Source of the DNA: Rhizobium johnstonii 3841
GTDB lineage: Bacteria; Pseudomonadota; Alphaproteobacteria; Rhizobiales; Rhizobiaceae
Direction of reading: 5' to 3'
Length of the DNA stretch: 64,000 bases
Assembly (NCBI RefSeq): GCF_000009265.1
Contig: NC_008380.1
Span: 4,919,501 to 4,983,500 of the forward strand
Shown: positions 1 through 9,074 of the stretch, piece by piece
Layout: the number at the start of each line of letters is the position of its first letter
How positions within the stretch are numbered: the stretch's first letter is position 1
Translations under genes and position numbers: made by a program
The notes under the pieces: generated by a model
What the model was told of the DNA's origin: nothing
The model's input: the letters and a program-made list of their open reading frames with translations, nothing else
Database searches by the model: none

Positions 1-794
1 CGCTGCGCGATGCCATGCATTATGCCGTGTTGAACGGCGGCAAGCGGCTGCGCCCGTTTCTGGTCGTCGAAAGTGCCGCCCTTCTCGGCGGCGACGCCGA
101 GGCGGCACTTCGCGTCGGCGCCGCACTCGAATGCGTCCACTGCTACTCCCTCGTGCATGACGACCTGCCGGCCATGGACGATGACGACCTGCGCCGCGGC
201 AAACCGACAGTACACATCAAGTTCGACGAAGCGACGGCGATCCTCGCCGGCGACAGCCTGCTGACCTATGCCTTCGACATCATCGCCGCGCCGGAAACGA
301 CCCTTGCCGATACGAGCAAGGCATCGCTGGTGCTGGCCCTTGCCCGCGCAGCCGGTCTCGGCGGCATGGCCGGCGGCCAGGCGCTTGATCTCGCGGCGGA
401 AAAGCAGGCGCCCGACGAGGCCGGCATCATCCGCCTGCAGGCGATGAAAACGGGCGCGCTGATCCGCTTCGCCTGCGAAGCCGGCGCCGTCATCTCGGGA
501 AGCTTGGCCGAAGATCGCCGCCGCCTGCGCGCCTTCGGCGAAAAGATCGGTCTTGCTTTCCAGCTTGCCGACGACATTCTCGACCTGACTTCGGATGCAG
601 CGACCATGGGCAAGGCGACCGGCAAGGATGCGGCCCGCGGCAAGGGAACACTCGTCGCCCTGCGCGGCATGGAATGGGCCGAGACCCAGCTCCGTGAGCA
701 CGTCCGCGATGCCGAAGCGCTGCTTGCCCCTTACGGCGCCCGCGCCTCGATCCTCATTGCTGCAGCGCATTTCATCGCCGACCGGAAGAGCTGA
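1..794 (+). CDS. ispA: Polyprenyl (farnesyl/geranyl-type) diphosphate synthase, 5' end missing
   Basis: Short-chain trans-prenyltransferase that condenses isopentenyl diphosphate with allylic diphosphates in the cytosol. The reading frame is already open at base 3, so the true start lies upstream of the window. The family signature NGGKRLRP, the first aspartate-rich motif DDLPAMD and the second, DDILD, are all present in order, so the catalytic core is complete. The six-residue spacing of the first motif (DDxxxxD) is that of bacterial FPP synthases. The stop lies only 9 bp from the 3' end of the convergent hisC. The exact chain-length product (FPP or GPP/GGPP) cannot be decided by eye. Confidence 0.9.
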   Translation, partial: LRDAMHYAVLNGGKRLRPFLVVESAALLGGDAEAALRVGAALECVHCYSLVHDDLPAMDDDDLRRGKPTVHIKFDEATAILAGDSLLTYAFDIIAAPETTLADTSKASLVLALARAAGLGGMAGGQALDLAAEKQAPDEAGIIRLQAMKTGALIRFACEAGAVISGSLAEDRRRLRAFGEKIGLAFQLADDILDLTSDAATMGKATGKDAARGKGTLVALRGMEWAETQLREHVRDAEALLAPYGARASILIAAAHFIADRKS

Positions 795-803
795 AGCGGC
801 AGG

Positions 804-1865
804 TCAGGCCGCCAGTATCTCATTGAGAGCGGATACCAGACGGGCACACTCCTCATCCGTGCCGATGCTGATCCGCAGGAAGTCCGAAATACGCGGCTTG
901 GCAAAATGCCGGACGAGGATGCCACGCTCCCGCAGAGCGGCTTGAAATGCTGCGCCCGAACGGCTTTGGTGCCTTGCGAAAACGAAATTCGCCTGGGACG
1001 GAAGAACCTCGAAATCCAGTGCTTCGAGTTCCCGAACAAGGCTTTCCCGGCTGGCGATGATGTTCCGCCGGCCTGTCTCGAACCACGCCTCGTCCTTGAT
1101 CGCCGCCGTCGCGGCAAGCTGCGCCAGACGATCGAGCGGATAGGAATTGAAACTGTCCTTGACCCGCTCCAGCGCCTCGATCAGCGGCCGCTGCCCCAGC
1201 GCGAAGCCGATGCGCAGACCGGCAAGCGAACGGGACTTCGACAGGGTCTGGATCACCAGTAGGTTGGGATAGGTTGAAACGAGCCCGGCGGCGCTCTCTC
1301 CGCCGAAATCGATATAGGCCTCGTCTATGACGACGACCGCATCCGGATGGGCGGCAAGAAGTGCCTCGATGCCGGTGAGCGGCAGGCCGATGCCGGTCGG
1401 CGCATTCGGATTGGGGATGATGATTGCGCCGCATGGCCTGTCGTAATCCGCCAGCCGGATCTGGAACCCATCGTCAACAGGCACCTCGATCGCTTCGACG
1501 CCGTATAGCAGGCTATAGGTCGAATAGAAGGCGTAGGTCACATCGGGATAGAGAAGCGGCCGCTCGTGGTTCAGCAGCGCCTGGAACGCATGCGCGAGAA
1601 CCTCGTCGGAGCCATTGCCGACGAATACTTCCTCGACCGTCAGGCCGAAACGGGCCGCGATCGTCTCGCGCAATTCCGTGGCAGAGGGATCGGGATAGAG
1701 CCGCAGACGATCGTCCGCCGCCTCCCGGATCGCCGCGAGCGCCTTCGGAGACGGCCCGTAAGGATTTTCGTTGGTATTGAGCTTGACCATGTTCGCGATA
1801 CGGGGCTGCTCGCCCGCGACATAGGGCCGAAGCTTGCTGACGATTGGCGACCAGTACTGGCTCAT
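804..1865 (-). CDS. hisC: Histidinol-phosphate aminotransferase
   Basis: PLP-dependent class I/II aminotransferase that converts imidazole-acetol phosphate and glutamate to histidinol phosphate in histidine synthesis. It shows the N-terminal LNTNENPYGPSP motif, the NPNAPTG segment, the VIDEAYIDF strand and the PLP-lysine motif TLSKSRSLAGLRIG. I chose the ATG at 1865 (protein begins MSQYWSP), giving 353 aa, a usual length. A longer frame to 1934 would run 53 bp into ispG and adds 23 residues unlike the family. The start is 16 bp downstream of the ispG stop, so the two are probably co-transcribed. A general aromatic aminotransferase role is possible because HisC paralogues are common in rhizobia. 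Confidence 0.88.
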   Translation of the reverse strand: MSQYWSPIVSKLRPYVAGEQPRIANMVKLNTNENPYGPSPKALAAIREAADDRLRLYPDPSATELRETIAARFGLTVEEVFVGNGSDEVLAHAFQALLNHERPLLYPDVTYAFYSTYSLLYGVEAIEVPVDDGFQIRLADYDRPCGAIIIPNPNAPTGIGLPLTGIEALLAAHPDAVVVIDEAYIDFGGESAAGLVSTYPNLLVIQTLSKSRSLAGLRIGFALGQRPLIEALERVKDSFNSYPLDRLAQLAATAAIKDEAWFETGRRNIIASRESLVRELEALDFEVLPSQANFVFARHQSRSGAAFQAALRERGILVRHFAKPRISDFLRISIGTDEECARLVSALNEILAA

Positions 1866-1881
1866 CCGAAATTGCGGGCAG

Positions 1882-3147
1882 TCATTCCGCCGCCGTCCGC
1901 TGACCGAAACGCTTCTCGATATAGTCGACAACAAGCGCCTCGAAATCGGCGGCGATATTGGGACCGCGCAGCGTCAGCGCCTTCCGGCCGTCGATGAAGA
2001 CGGGGGCGGCCGGCGTTTCACCGGTGCCCGGAAGCGAAATGCCGATATCGGCATGTTTGCTTTCGCCCGGCCCGTTGACGATGCAGCCCATGACGGCGAC
2101 GTTCAGCGCCTCGACGCCGGGATATTTCTCGCGCCAGACCGGCATGTTCTTGCGGATGTCGTTCTGGATGTTCTGGGCAAGTTCCTGGAATACCGTCGAC
2201 GTCGTGCGTCCGCAGCCCGGACAGGCAGCAACCACGGGTATGAACTGGCGGAAGCCCATGACCTGCAGGATTTCCTGCGCCACCTGGACTTCGCGCGTGC
2301 GGTCGCCGTTCGGCTCGGGGGTCAGCGACACGCGGATCGTATCGCCGATGCCGTGCTGCAGCACGAAGCCCATCGCCGCCGACGAGGCGACGATGCCCTT
2401 GGTGCCCATGCCGGCTTCGGTCAGGCCGAGATGCAGCGCATGGTTGGAGCGTTCGGCGAGTATGGAATTGACGGCGATCAGGTCTTGCACCTGGCTGACT
2501 TTGGCCGACAGGATGATGCGGTTGCGCGGCAGGCCGATCTCTTCGGCAAGGGCTGCCGAAAGCAGCGCTGACTGCACGATCGCCTCGCGCGTTACCTGCC
2601 GGGCCGAAAGCGGCGACCCAGCCTCGGCGTTCCGGTCCATCAGCGCCGTCAGCAGATCCTGATCGAGCGAGCCCCAGTTGACACCGATGCGCACCGGCTT
2701 GTCATAGCGGATCGCCATCTCGATGATCTCGGCGAACTGCTTGTCCTTCTTGTCCTTGAAGCCGACATTGCCGGGGTTGATGCGGTATTTCGCCAACGCT
2801 TCGGCACAATCCGGATGATCGGCGAGCAGCTTATGGCCGATATAATGGAAGTCGCCGATCAAGGGCACGTCCATGCCGAGGCGCAGCAGCCGCTCTCGGA
2901 TCTTTGGGACGGCCGCAGCACTCTCGTCGCGGTCGACGGTGATGCGCACCAGTTCCGAACCCGCCCGGTGGAGAGCGGCGACCTGCGCGACGGTGGAATC
3001 GATATCGGCCGTATCGGTGTTCGTCATGGACTGCACGACGACCGGCGCCCCGCCGCCGACGATGACGCCGCCGACATCGACGGCAACGGAAGCGCGGCGC
3101 GGTTTCGGATCAAAATCGGCGGCTGACAACATGGAGAGTTCTTGCAC
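1882..3147 (-). CDS. ispG: 4-hydroxy-3-methylbut-2-enyl diphosphate synthase (flavodoxin)
   Basis: Iron-sulfur enzyme of the MEP isoprenoid pathway that converts MEcPP to HMBPP. The frame of 421 aa has the N-terminal VQSMTNTDT barrel signature and the C-terminal cluster ligands in ACPGCGR and MGCIVNGPGES (three cysteines), as expected for a [4Fe-4S] protein. It is full length for the alphaproteobacterial form. A second Met at residue 6 is an alternative start. It sits upstream of hisC with a 16-bp gap, and a prenyl synthase that uses the pathway product lies convergently nearby. Confidence 0.94.
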   Translation of the reverse strand: MQELSMLSAADFDPKPRRASVAVDVGGVIVGGGAPVVVQSMTNTDTADIDSTVAQVAALHRAGSELVRITVDRDESAAAVPKIRERLLRLGMDVPLIGDFHYIGHKLLADHPDCAEALAKYRINPGNVGFKDKKDKQFAEIIEMAIRYDKPVRIGVNWGSLDQDLLTALMDRNAEAGSPLSARQVTREAIVQSALLSAALAEEIGLPRNRIILSAKVSQVQDLIAVNSILAERSNHALHLGLTEAGMGTKGIVASSAAMGFVLQHGIGDTIRVSLTPEPNGDRTREVQVAQEILQVMGFRQFIPVVAACPGCGRTTSTVFQELAQNIQNDIRKNMPVWREKYPGVEALNVAVMGCIVNGPGESKHADIGISLPGTGETPAAPVFIDGRKALTLRGPNIAADFEALVVDYIEKRFGQRTAAE

Positions 3148-3228
3148 CCCTAAAAACAGTGCTTTTCAGGTGGATCAAGGCCGGCTGCTTGTCAACCGCC
3201 CCTGATATCACTTTTGTTGGGAGGCGGC

Positions 3229-4419
3229 TCAGTGACCGCCTCCGGAGGTCTCATCGGCATAATGGGCCAGGTTGGACAGCAGCAGAACGACGATGAGCAG
3301 CACCGGCAGCGCCATGAAAACGACGGCAAAACCGATATGCTCGGCGACGAAGCCGATCAACGATGGCGCAACCAGCATGCCGGAATAGCCCATGGTCGTG
3401 ACCACCGAGATACCGATGCCGGGCTTGAGTCCTGGAATATTGCCCGCCGCCGAGAAAGCGATCGGCACCATGTTGGAAATGCCGATACCGCAAAAGGCAA
3501 AGCCCAGGATGGCAAGCTCGGCATTGGGCGCTAGGCCAGCAAGCAGCATGCCGACAATGGCAAACAAAGTGCAGATGCGCAGCGTCTTGACGCCGCCCAG
3601 ACGGTCGCGCACCAGGTCGCCGGCAAAGCGCATGATGGCCATGGTGGCCGAAAAGGCTGCGAAACCAAGACCGGAAAGCGCGACGGACGCATCCATTTCC
3701 TGCCGAAGATAGAGCGCGCCCCAGTCGAGAACAGCACCTTCCGGCACCATGCTGAACAGCGCCATCAATCCGAGCAGCCACGGCAGCGGCACCATCGGCA
3801 GCTTCGTCTTTTCCCTCTTGGTGTCTGGATGCGGCGGATCCGCAAGGATCATCGGCCAGGCGACGGCAAGGAAGATTGCCGCCAGCACCGTCGCCAGTTG
3901 CGCATGGCCGAGAATGCCGAGCCTGGAGATCACGATGCCGCCGAGACCTGAGCCGATCAGTCCGCCAAGGCTCCAGAAAGCGTGGCACGACGACATGATG
4001 GCGCGGCGCATGGATTTCTCGACCGAGACCGCATTGGCATTCATCGCCACATCCATTGCGCCGATAAAGCCGCCGAACAGGAAAAGCGAAATCGCCCCGG
4101 TGATCACATTTGGCGCGAGCGTCAATGCCAACAGCAACGGCAGCACGCAGACGGCCAGGACTTGAACGACGACACGAGAGCCATGTTTGGCGATCTGCGC
4201 ACCGGCGATCGGCATCATGACCAGCGAGCCGACGCCGAAAACGAGGATCATCAGCCCAAGCTCGAACTTGCTCAGCGCCAGGCGCTCGGCAAAATCCGGG
4301 ATCTTCGGCGCCCAGCAGCCGACGACAAAACCATTCATGAGAAAGAGCAGGGAAACCGCCCCCCTGCTTCTGGTAATGAAGCCGCTCCGGACCCCCGGCG
4401 TACTCACGTGACTATCCAT
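3229..4419 (-). CDS. Major facilitator superfamily transporter
   Basis: 396-aa integral membrane protein with about 12 hydrophobic segments over the whole length. The N-terminal part has GFVVGCWAPKIPDFAERL, and the loop before segment 4 contains the DVAMNANAV stretch typical of the small YbjJ-like MFS group. Substrate unknown. It is transcribed in the same direction as the DeoR-type regulator just upstream (63 bp between the regulator stop and this start), so the two may form an operon in which the regulator senses a related sugar or sugar phosphate; that link is inference. The ATG at 4419 is the only plausible start before the first hydrophobic segment. Confidence 0.82.
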   Translation of the reverse strand: MDSHVSTPGVRSGFITRSRGAVSLLFLMNGFVVGCWAPKIPDFAERLALSKFELGLMILVFGVGSLVMMPIAGAQIAKHGSRVVVQVLAVCVLPLLLALTLAPNVITGAISLFLFGGFIGAMDVAMNANAVSVEKSMRRAIMSSCHAFWSLGGLIGSGLGGIVISRLGILGHAQLATVLAAIFLAVAWPMILADPPHPDTKREKTKLPMVPLPWLLGLMALFSMVPEGAVLDWGALYLRQEMDASVALSGLGFAAFSATMAIMRFAGDLVRDRLGGVKTLRICTLFAIVGMLLAGLAPNAELAILGFAFCGIGISNMVPIAFSAAGNIPGLKPGIGISVVTTMGYSGMLVAPSLIGFVAEHIGFAVVFMALPVLLIVVLLLSNLAHYADETSGGGH

Positions 4420-4482
4420 TTTTCGGTCTTCCTCATTGCCGGGCTTCCACCCGCCCGATTTCCCTAAACTCTACGACGTCGC

Positions 4483-5259
4483 TCAGTTCGTTTTCTCGGC
4501 GAGAACAGTTCTGCATCCGCGCTCGCGGTAACGGGCGAGAATGGCCGGATCGGCATCGTGCTCGACGACCAGGCATTCGCAATGGGCAACCGGCAGGATG
4601 CTATGGGGGGCAGCAGTACCGAATTTCTCCGAGGTTGCAGCCACCAACACTTTTCTGCTCCTCGACGTCGCAAACCGCTTGAACTCCGCATCCTCGAAGC
4701 CGAACACCGTTATGCCGGCCTCGAGATCGACACCGCAGGCGCCCAGAATGCAGAGATCGGGCGAAATCTGTTCCATATCCCGCAAGGCCTTGGCGCCGAG
4801 CGAACCGCCCGTCTGCCGGTCGACCATCCCGCCGATCAGAATGACGTTGACGCCAGGCTTGTCGATCAGCGCTGCGGCAATCGCCGGCGCATTCGTCGCA
4901 GCCGTGAGCGCAAGTTCGGCCGGTAATGCGTTGGCAATCGCCAGATTGGTGCTGCCGGCATCGAAAAACACGGTCGAACCGGCGGCAATCTGCTTTGCCG
5001 CAGCGCGCGCCAGCGCCTGTTTCCGGTCAGCGGCAAAGCCGATGCGTTGCGTCATGCTTCCGTGCGCCGGCGAGACCGGCAATGCGCCGCCATAAACCCG
5101 CTCGCAGAGCCCTGCCGCCGCCATCTCGCGCAGATCCCGCCGTACCGTATCTTCGGAAACACCGAATTCGAGCGCAAGCTCCGTCGCCAGCACGCGGCCA
5201 TTCAGCCGCAGCCTCTCGGAAATCACGCCTTGGCGCTCTCGCAACAGAAAATCCTGCAT
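4483..5259 (-). CDS. DeoR-family transcriptional regulator
   Basis: 258-aa cytosolic repressor-type protein. The N-terminus carries a winged helix-turn-helix of DeoR type (VLATELALEFGVSEDTVRRDL, about residues 20-40), followed by the sugar-phosphate-binding DeoRC domain with the FFDAGSTN strand, ILIGGMVDRQTGGSLG and the conserved CILGACGVD segment. I chose the ATG at 5259 (MQDFLLRERQ) because an AGGAA sits 3 bases upstream and the protein then begins at the domain. The open frame back to 5370 adds 37 residues with no family likeness. Next to the MFS gene in the same orientation and divergent from the DMT permease. Confidence 0.88.
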   Translation of the reverse strand: MQDFLLRERQGVISERLRLNGRVLATELALEFGVSEDTVRRDLREMAAAGLCERVYGGALPVSPAHGSMTQRIGFAADRKQALARAAAKQIAAGSTVFFDAGSTNLAIANALPAELALTAATNAPAIAAALIDKPGVNVILIGGMVDRQTGGSLGAKALRDMEQISPDLCILGACGVDLEAGITVFGFEDAEFKRFATSRSRKVLVAATSEKFGTAAPHSILPVAHCECLVVEHDADPAILARYRERGCRTVLAEKTN

Positions 5260-5469
5260 GTTCCTACCGGATCGAGACCTCATAAACTGAAAACGTGCAT
5301 AACCGCTTATGATCATGCAGGCAATATGCACGGTCACACGTTTTCTGACGTTTCGAAACAAAGCCACCACCAGAGCAAATATGCCCTATTGACCGGTCCG
5401 AGAGGCGGGAATATCGATTGGACATTCCCGATTCCCGCCGGCATATCCGCCACCTGGTGCGTCCTCCCC

Positions 5470-6339
5470 GTGAAAAACTCCGTCAGCCTGGGCATCCTGC
5501 TCACGACCCTCGCCTATATGGCGTTCACCTTCCATGACGCGATCATCAAGGTCCTGGCTTCAACCATTCCAGTCTGGCAGATCCTGTTTTTCCGCAGTCT
5601 GACGATCCTCGTCGGGTGTCTCGCCTATGGTCGCGGCAAGCTCGTCCGCCAGACGATGAGGTCGCCGATCATCAAGCCGATGATTGCCCGCAGTATCCTT
5701 CTGCTCTGCGCCTGGCTTTCCTATTATTCCGCCGCAAGCCGCCTGCAGCTTGCCGAAGTGACCACGCTTTATTACGCCGCACCTGTCGTCGGCACCTTGC
5801 TTGCCTGGTTCATCCTGAAGGAGAAAGTCACGCCAGCGCGTTGGCTGGCCGTCGGCGTCGGCTTCGTCGGCGTTCTCATTGCCTGCAATCCGATCGGTCT
5901 CACCATCTCCTGGCCGGTCTATCTGGCGCTGCAGGCAGCCGTGCTCTGGGCCTGCGCCATGGTGCTGCTGCGCAAGACCTCGCTGCACGAAAAGACGATT
6001 ATCCAGCTCGCCGTTTCCAACGTCTTTTTTCTTGCCATGACCGGCGTTGCCGTGATCTGGACATGGCGGACACCCGATATGACGCAGCTCGCCCTTCTCA
6101 TCGCCACCGGCGTCGTTGCCGGCTGCGCGCAGTTCGCCCTTTTCGAAGGCATGCGCCAGGCGCCCGTCTCCGTGCTTGCGCCATTCGAATACAGTTCTCT
6201 CATCTGGGCCTTCCTCCTGGGGTATCTGATCTGGGCCGATATCCCCACGCCCAATGTGGTCGTCGGCGCGGCGATGATCCTCGGCGCCGGATTGATCATC
6301 ATCGTCAGCGAAAAACTGCGCCGCCGCATCACGGCCTGA
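5470..6339 (+). CDS. DMT superfamily permease (EamA family)
   Basis: About 289 aa with ten hydrophobic segments arranged as two EamA repeats (roughly residues 10-135 and 150-285); the second ends in VVVGAAMILGAGLIIIVSEK. Members export metabolites or amino acids; the substrate is not predictable here. The frame is open far upstream to 5047, but the upstream residues overlap the divergent DeoR gene and are hydrophilic. The GTG at 5470 gives the normal family length and keeps the first membrane segment; the ATG at 5518 would cut into it. The start is therefore moderately uncertain. Confidence 0.82.
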   Translation: MKNSVSLGILLTTLAYMAFTFHDAIIKVLASTIPVWQILFFRSLTILVGCLAYGRGKLVRQTMRSPIIKPMIARSILLLCAWLSYYSAASRLQLAEVTTLYYAAPVVGTLLAWFILKEKVTPARWLAVGVGFVGVLIACNPIGLTISWPVYLALQAAVLWACAMVLLRKTSLHEKTIIQLAVSNVFFLAMTGVAVIWTWRTPDMTQLALLIATGVVAGCAQFALFEGMRQAPVSVLAPFEYSSLIWAFLLGYLIWADIPTPNVVVGAAMILGAGLIIIVSEKLRRRITA

Positions 6340-6491
6340 TGCCTGTTTCTGCATGTTTCATGGTTCGAGCGGCCGTTTGAGAAAAATATTTGCAGTTGCT
6401 GCTTTTATTCGCAGTTTTCTACGCTTCCGGCGCCCTTATTTTCTGCCAACTATCCCCATCCGATAACAACCTCCCAAGGATGGATAAAACA

Positions 6492-7265
6492 ATGAACTGG
6501 TTGAAAACCGTCGCCGCCGCTGCGCTCATTCAGGCCGCGGCCCTCCTGCCTGCCCATGCCGGTGAAAACCTCGCCGCCATCAAATCGGCCGGCGTCTTCA
6601 AGATCGGCACCGAAGGCACCTATGCGCCCTTCACCTATCATGACGAAAGCGGCAAGCTCGTCGGCTTCGATGTCGAGATCGGCGAAGCGATCGCCGCCAA
6701 GCTCGGCGTCAAGGCCGAGTTCGTCGAAGGCAAGTGGGATGGTCTGATCGCCGGCCTCGACGCCAAACGCTACGATACCGTCATCAACCAGGTCGGCATC
6801 ACCGAAACCCGCAAGCAGAAATACGATTTCTCCGAGCCCTATATCGCCTCCAAGGCCGTGTTGATCGCCCGCGACGGCGACGACAGCATCAAGTCCTTCG
6901 CCGACCTGAAGGGTAAGAAGGCCGCCCAGTCGCTGACCAGCAACTTCGGCAAGCTCGCAACCGAAGCCGGTGCCGAACTCGTCGGCACCGACGGTTTCGA
7001 TCAATCGATCCAGCTGGTGCTGACCAAGCGCGCCGACGCCACGATCAACGACAGCCTCTCCTTCCTCGATTTCAAAAAACACAAGCCGGACGCGCCGGTG
7101 AAGATCGTCGCCGAGCAGGAAAATGCCGACTACTCCGGCATCATCATCCGCAAGAACGAGCCGGAGCTTCTGGCCGAAATCAACAAGGCGCTTGCCGACA
7201 TCAAAGCCGACGGCACTTACAAGAAAATCGCCGACAAGTATTTCGGCCAGGACGTTTCCAAGTAA
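6492..7265 (+). CDS. Amino-acid ABC transporter, periplasmic substrate-binding protein
   Basis: 257-aa family 3 solute-binding protein. A signal peptide (MNWLKTVAAAALIQAAALLPAHA, in two parts: charged start, then hydrophobic run ending in AHA) precedes the mature domain. Family marks include GTYAPFTYHD near the mature N-terminus and LVGFDVEIGEAIA. The sequence resembles cystine/polar amino-acid binding proteins (TcyJ/FliY type). The start at 6492 has AAGGA 11 bases upstream; the in-frame ATG at 6480 has no room for a ribosome site. First gene of an importer with the permease and ATPase that follow, separated by a repeat-bearing gap of 213 bp. Confidence 0.9.
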   Translation: MNWLKTVAAAALIQAAALLPAHAGENLAAIKSAGVFKIGTEGTYAPFTYHDESGKLVGFDVEIGEAIAAKLGVKAEFVEGKWDGLIAGLDAKRYDTVINQVGITETRKQKYDFSEPYIASKAVLIARDGDDSIKSFADLKGKKAAQSLTSNFGKLATEAGAELVGTDGFDQSIQLVLTKRADATINDSLSFLDFKKHKPDAPVKIVAEQENADYSGIIIRKNEPELLAEINKALADIKADGTYKKIADKYFGQDVSK

Positions 7266-7284
7266 GCTTCGTTCAAGAAAAAGT

Positions 7285-7436
7285 CCCCTCCCCAACCTCC
7301 CCACAAGGGGGAGGGGCTTTGGCGGCGGACCGCCTCATCTCAAAATAACCGTTTCGGCTGGCGCTTCGGTCGCTATTTCGTTGAGGCGAGAGGCTAGATA
7401 AGCCCCTCCCCCTTGTGGGGAGGGGTTGGGGAGGGG
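7285..7436. repeat. Pair of inverted intergenic repeat arms
   Basis: Two arms of about 36 bp face each other: 7285-7320 (starting CCCCTCCCCAACCTCCCCAC) and 7399-7436, which is close to its reverse complement. About 78 bp lie between them, so the transcript of the ABC operon could fold a very stable hairpin between the binding-protein and permease genes. Such C/G-rich mobile repeats are common between rhizobial genes. A shorter related piece occurs at about 17281-17311. The position fits an mRNA stabiliser that favours the binding protein, which is inference. Confidence 0.75.
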
Positions 7437-7478
7437 TATTCCGAGACATCACCACCCAACCGACCAGAAAGAACGCCC

Positions 7479-8159
7479 TTGCCGCACTGGCTCCAACTGA
7501 TGGCGGAATCGCTGCCCTCGCTCCTCTGGGCGGGGTTGATCTTCACCATTCCGCTGACTCTGCTATCCTTCGCCTTCGGGCTGACGCTCGGGCTCGCCAC
7601 GGCGATCGGCCGGCTCTTCGGGCCGATGCCGCTTTCGGCCGTCGCGCGCTTCTATGTCTGGGTCATCCGCGGCACGCCGCTGCTCGTGCAGCTCTTTGTC
7701 ATCTTCTACGGCCTGCCGAGCCTCGGCATCCTGCTCGATGCCTTTCCGGCCGCCCTCATCGGTTTCACGCTGAATATCGGCGCCTATAGCTCCGAGATCA
7801 TCCGCGCCGTCATTTCCTCAGTGCCGAAGGGCCAGTGGGAAGCCGCCTATTCGATCGGCATGAGTTGGCGGCAGGCGATGAGCCGCACCATCCTGCCGCA
7901 GGCCGCCCGCGTCGCCGTGCCGCCTTTGTCGAACACCTTCATCTCACTGGTCAAAGACACCTCGCTTGCCGCCGCCATCACCGTGCCCGAGCTCTTCCAG
8001 GCGGCACAGCGCATCGTCGCCACCACCTATGAGCCGCTGATCCTCTATATCGAGGCGGCGCTGATCTATCTCGTCCTGAGCTCCGTCCTCTCACAGCTGC
8101 AGGTGCGGCTGGAACGCCGCTTCGCGCGGTATGGCGGCATGCTGGAGGCAAATGCATGA
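7479..8159 (+). CDS. Amino-acid ABC transporter permease
   Basis: Inner-membrane permease of the HisM/GlnP family, about 226 aa, with several hydrophobic segments. It carries the inner-loop (EAA) region, read as QWEAAYSIGMSWRQAMSRTILPQAA, which docks the ATPase. The start is probably the TTG at 7479 (protein begins LPHWLQLMAES, read as Met) with an AGAAAGAA stretch just upstream; the ATG at 7500 is the alternative. The longer open frame from 7413 reads through the intergenic repeat and is not credible. It overlaps the ATPase gene by 4 bases (ATGA). Confidence 0.88.
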   Translation: MPHWLQLMAESLPSLLWAGLIFTIPLTLLSFAFGLTLGLATAIGRLFGPMPLSAVARFYVWVIRGTPLLVQLFVIFYGLPSLGILLDAFPAALIGFTLNIGAYSSEIIRAVISSVPKGQWEAAYSIGMSWRQAMSRTILPQAARVAVPPLSNTFISLVKDTSLAAAITVPELFQAAQRIVATTYEPLILYIEAALIYLVLSSVLSQLQVRLERRFARYGGMLEANA

Positions 8160-8917
8160 TCGAGCTTTCCAACATCGAAAAGCGCTTCGGCGACGCCGTT
8201 ATCCTCAAGGATATCAGCATCCGCATTCCCGAAGGCAGCGTTACCGCGCTCGTCGGTCCTTCCGGCGGCGGCAAGAGCACGCTGCTGCGCTGCATCAACC
8301 TGCTCGAAATTCCGACCGCCGGCTCCATCCGCCTCGGAGAGGAAACGCTGGCCTTTGCACCGGGCAAACGAACGAGCTGGCCGGCGATCCAGAAGATCCG
8401 CCGCCAGACCGGCATGGTCTTCCAGAACTTCCAGCTCTTCCCGCATCAGACCGCGATCGAGAATGTCATGGAAGGCTTGGTGACGGTGCTGAGATGGCCG
8501 AGGGAAAAGGCTCGCGAGCGTGCGATGGAATTGCTGACCAAGGTCGGCATGACCCACAAGGCCGATGCCTGGCCTTCAACATTATCGGGCGGCCAGCAGC
8601 AGCGCGTCGCGATCGCCCGCGCGCTGGCGCCCTCGCCGCGCGTGCTTCTCTGCGACGAGCCGACATCCGCCCTCGATCCCGAGCTTTCGGCCGAAGTGGT
8701 CGATGTGCTGGGCAAGCTTGCCAGCGAAGGCACGACGATGGTGATGGCGACCCACGATCTCCGGCTCGCCTCGAAGATCGCCAATGACGTGGTTTTCCTG
8801 GAAGCCGGCAGCGTGGTGGAAACGGGCAGCGCCAGAGCAATCTTCAGTGCGCCCGAGCGCGAACGCACCAAACGCTTCATCTCGACGATCAACGCCGCCC
8901 ATACTTACGATATCTGA
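8156..8917 (+). CDS. Amino-acid ABC transporter ATP-binding protein
   Basis: 253-aa cytosolic ATPase. Walker A is GPSGGGKST, the signature is LSGGQQQR, Walker B is LLCDEPTSALD and the switch histidine is in MATHDL. It completes the importer of the two preceding genes, and its ATG overlaps the permease stop, a sign of translational coupling. Full length for the GlnQ/HisP group; the polar amino-acid substrate is inferred only from the binding protein. Confidence 0.92.
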   Translation: MIELSNIEKRFGDAVILKDISIRIPEGSVTALVGPSGGGKSTLLRCINLLEIPTAGSIRLGEETLAFAPGKRTSWPAIQKIRRQTGMVFQNFQLFPHQTAIENVMEGLVTVLRWPREKARERAMELLTKVGMTHKADAWPSTLSGGQQQRVAIARALAPSPRVLLCDEPTSALDPELSAEVVDVLGKLASEGTTMVMATHDLRLASKIANDVVFLEAGSVVETGSARAIFSAPERERTKRFISTINAAHTYDI

Positions 8918-8921
8918 GCTA

Positions 8922-8973
8922 GAGCATGATGCCGAAAAGTGTGAGCGGTTTTCGGACGACATCATGCTCTATT
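8922..8973. repeat. Palindromic Rhizobium-type repeat
   Basis: An inverted repeat with arms AGAGCATGATG and CATCATGCTCT, enclosing internal complementary segments (CCGAAAA and TTTTCGG), starts 5 bases after the ATPase stop and is followed by a run of T. This roughly 50-bp palindrome is a familiar intergenic element in Rhizobium. Here it can also serve as a terminator for the ABC operon. Confidence 0.75.
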
Positions 8974-8977
8974 TTTT

Positions 8978-9063
8978 TGATTTAGATCCGGATTCAGATT
9001 TTAGGCCGACCTGGCCTAAAATCATCCGGATCTAATGCCGGGATGCGAACATCCCGGCATTGC
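8978..9063. terminator. Two further stem-loops between convergent genes
   Basis: Directly after the first palindrome come a stem TTAGATCCGGAT / ATCCGGATCTAA, with an inner TTTTAGGCC / GGCCTAAAA, and then a perfect hairpin ATGCCGGGATG-cgaa-CATCCCGGCAT. They lie between the 3' ends of the ABC ATPase (+) and the FMN reductase (-), so a bidirectional terminator role is likely. Confidence 0.65.
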
Positions 9064-9074
9064 TGGAACGCCAA

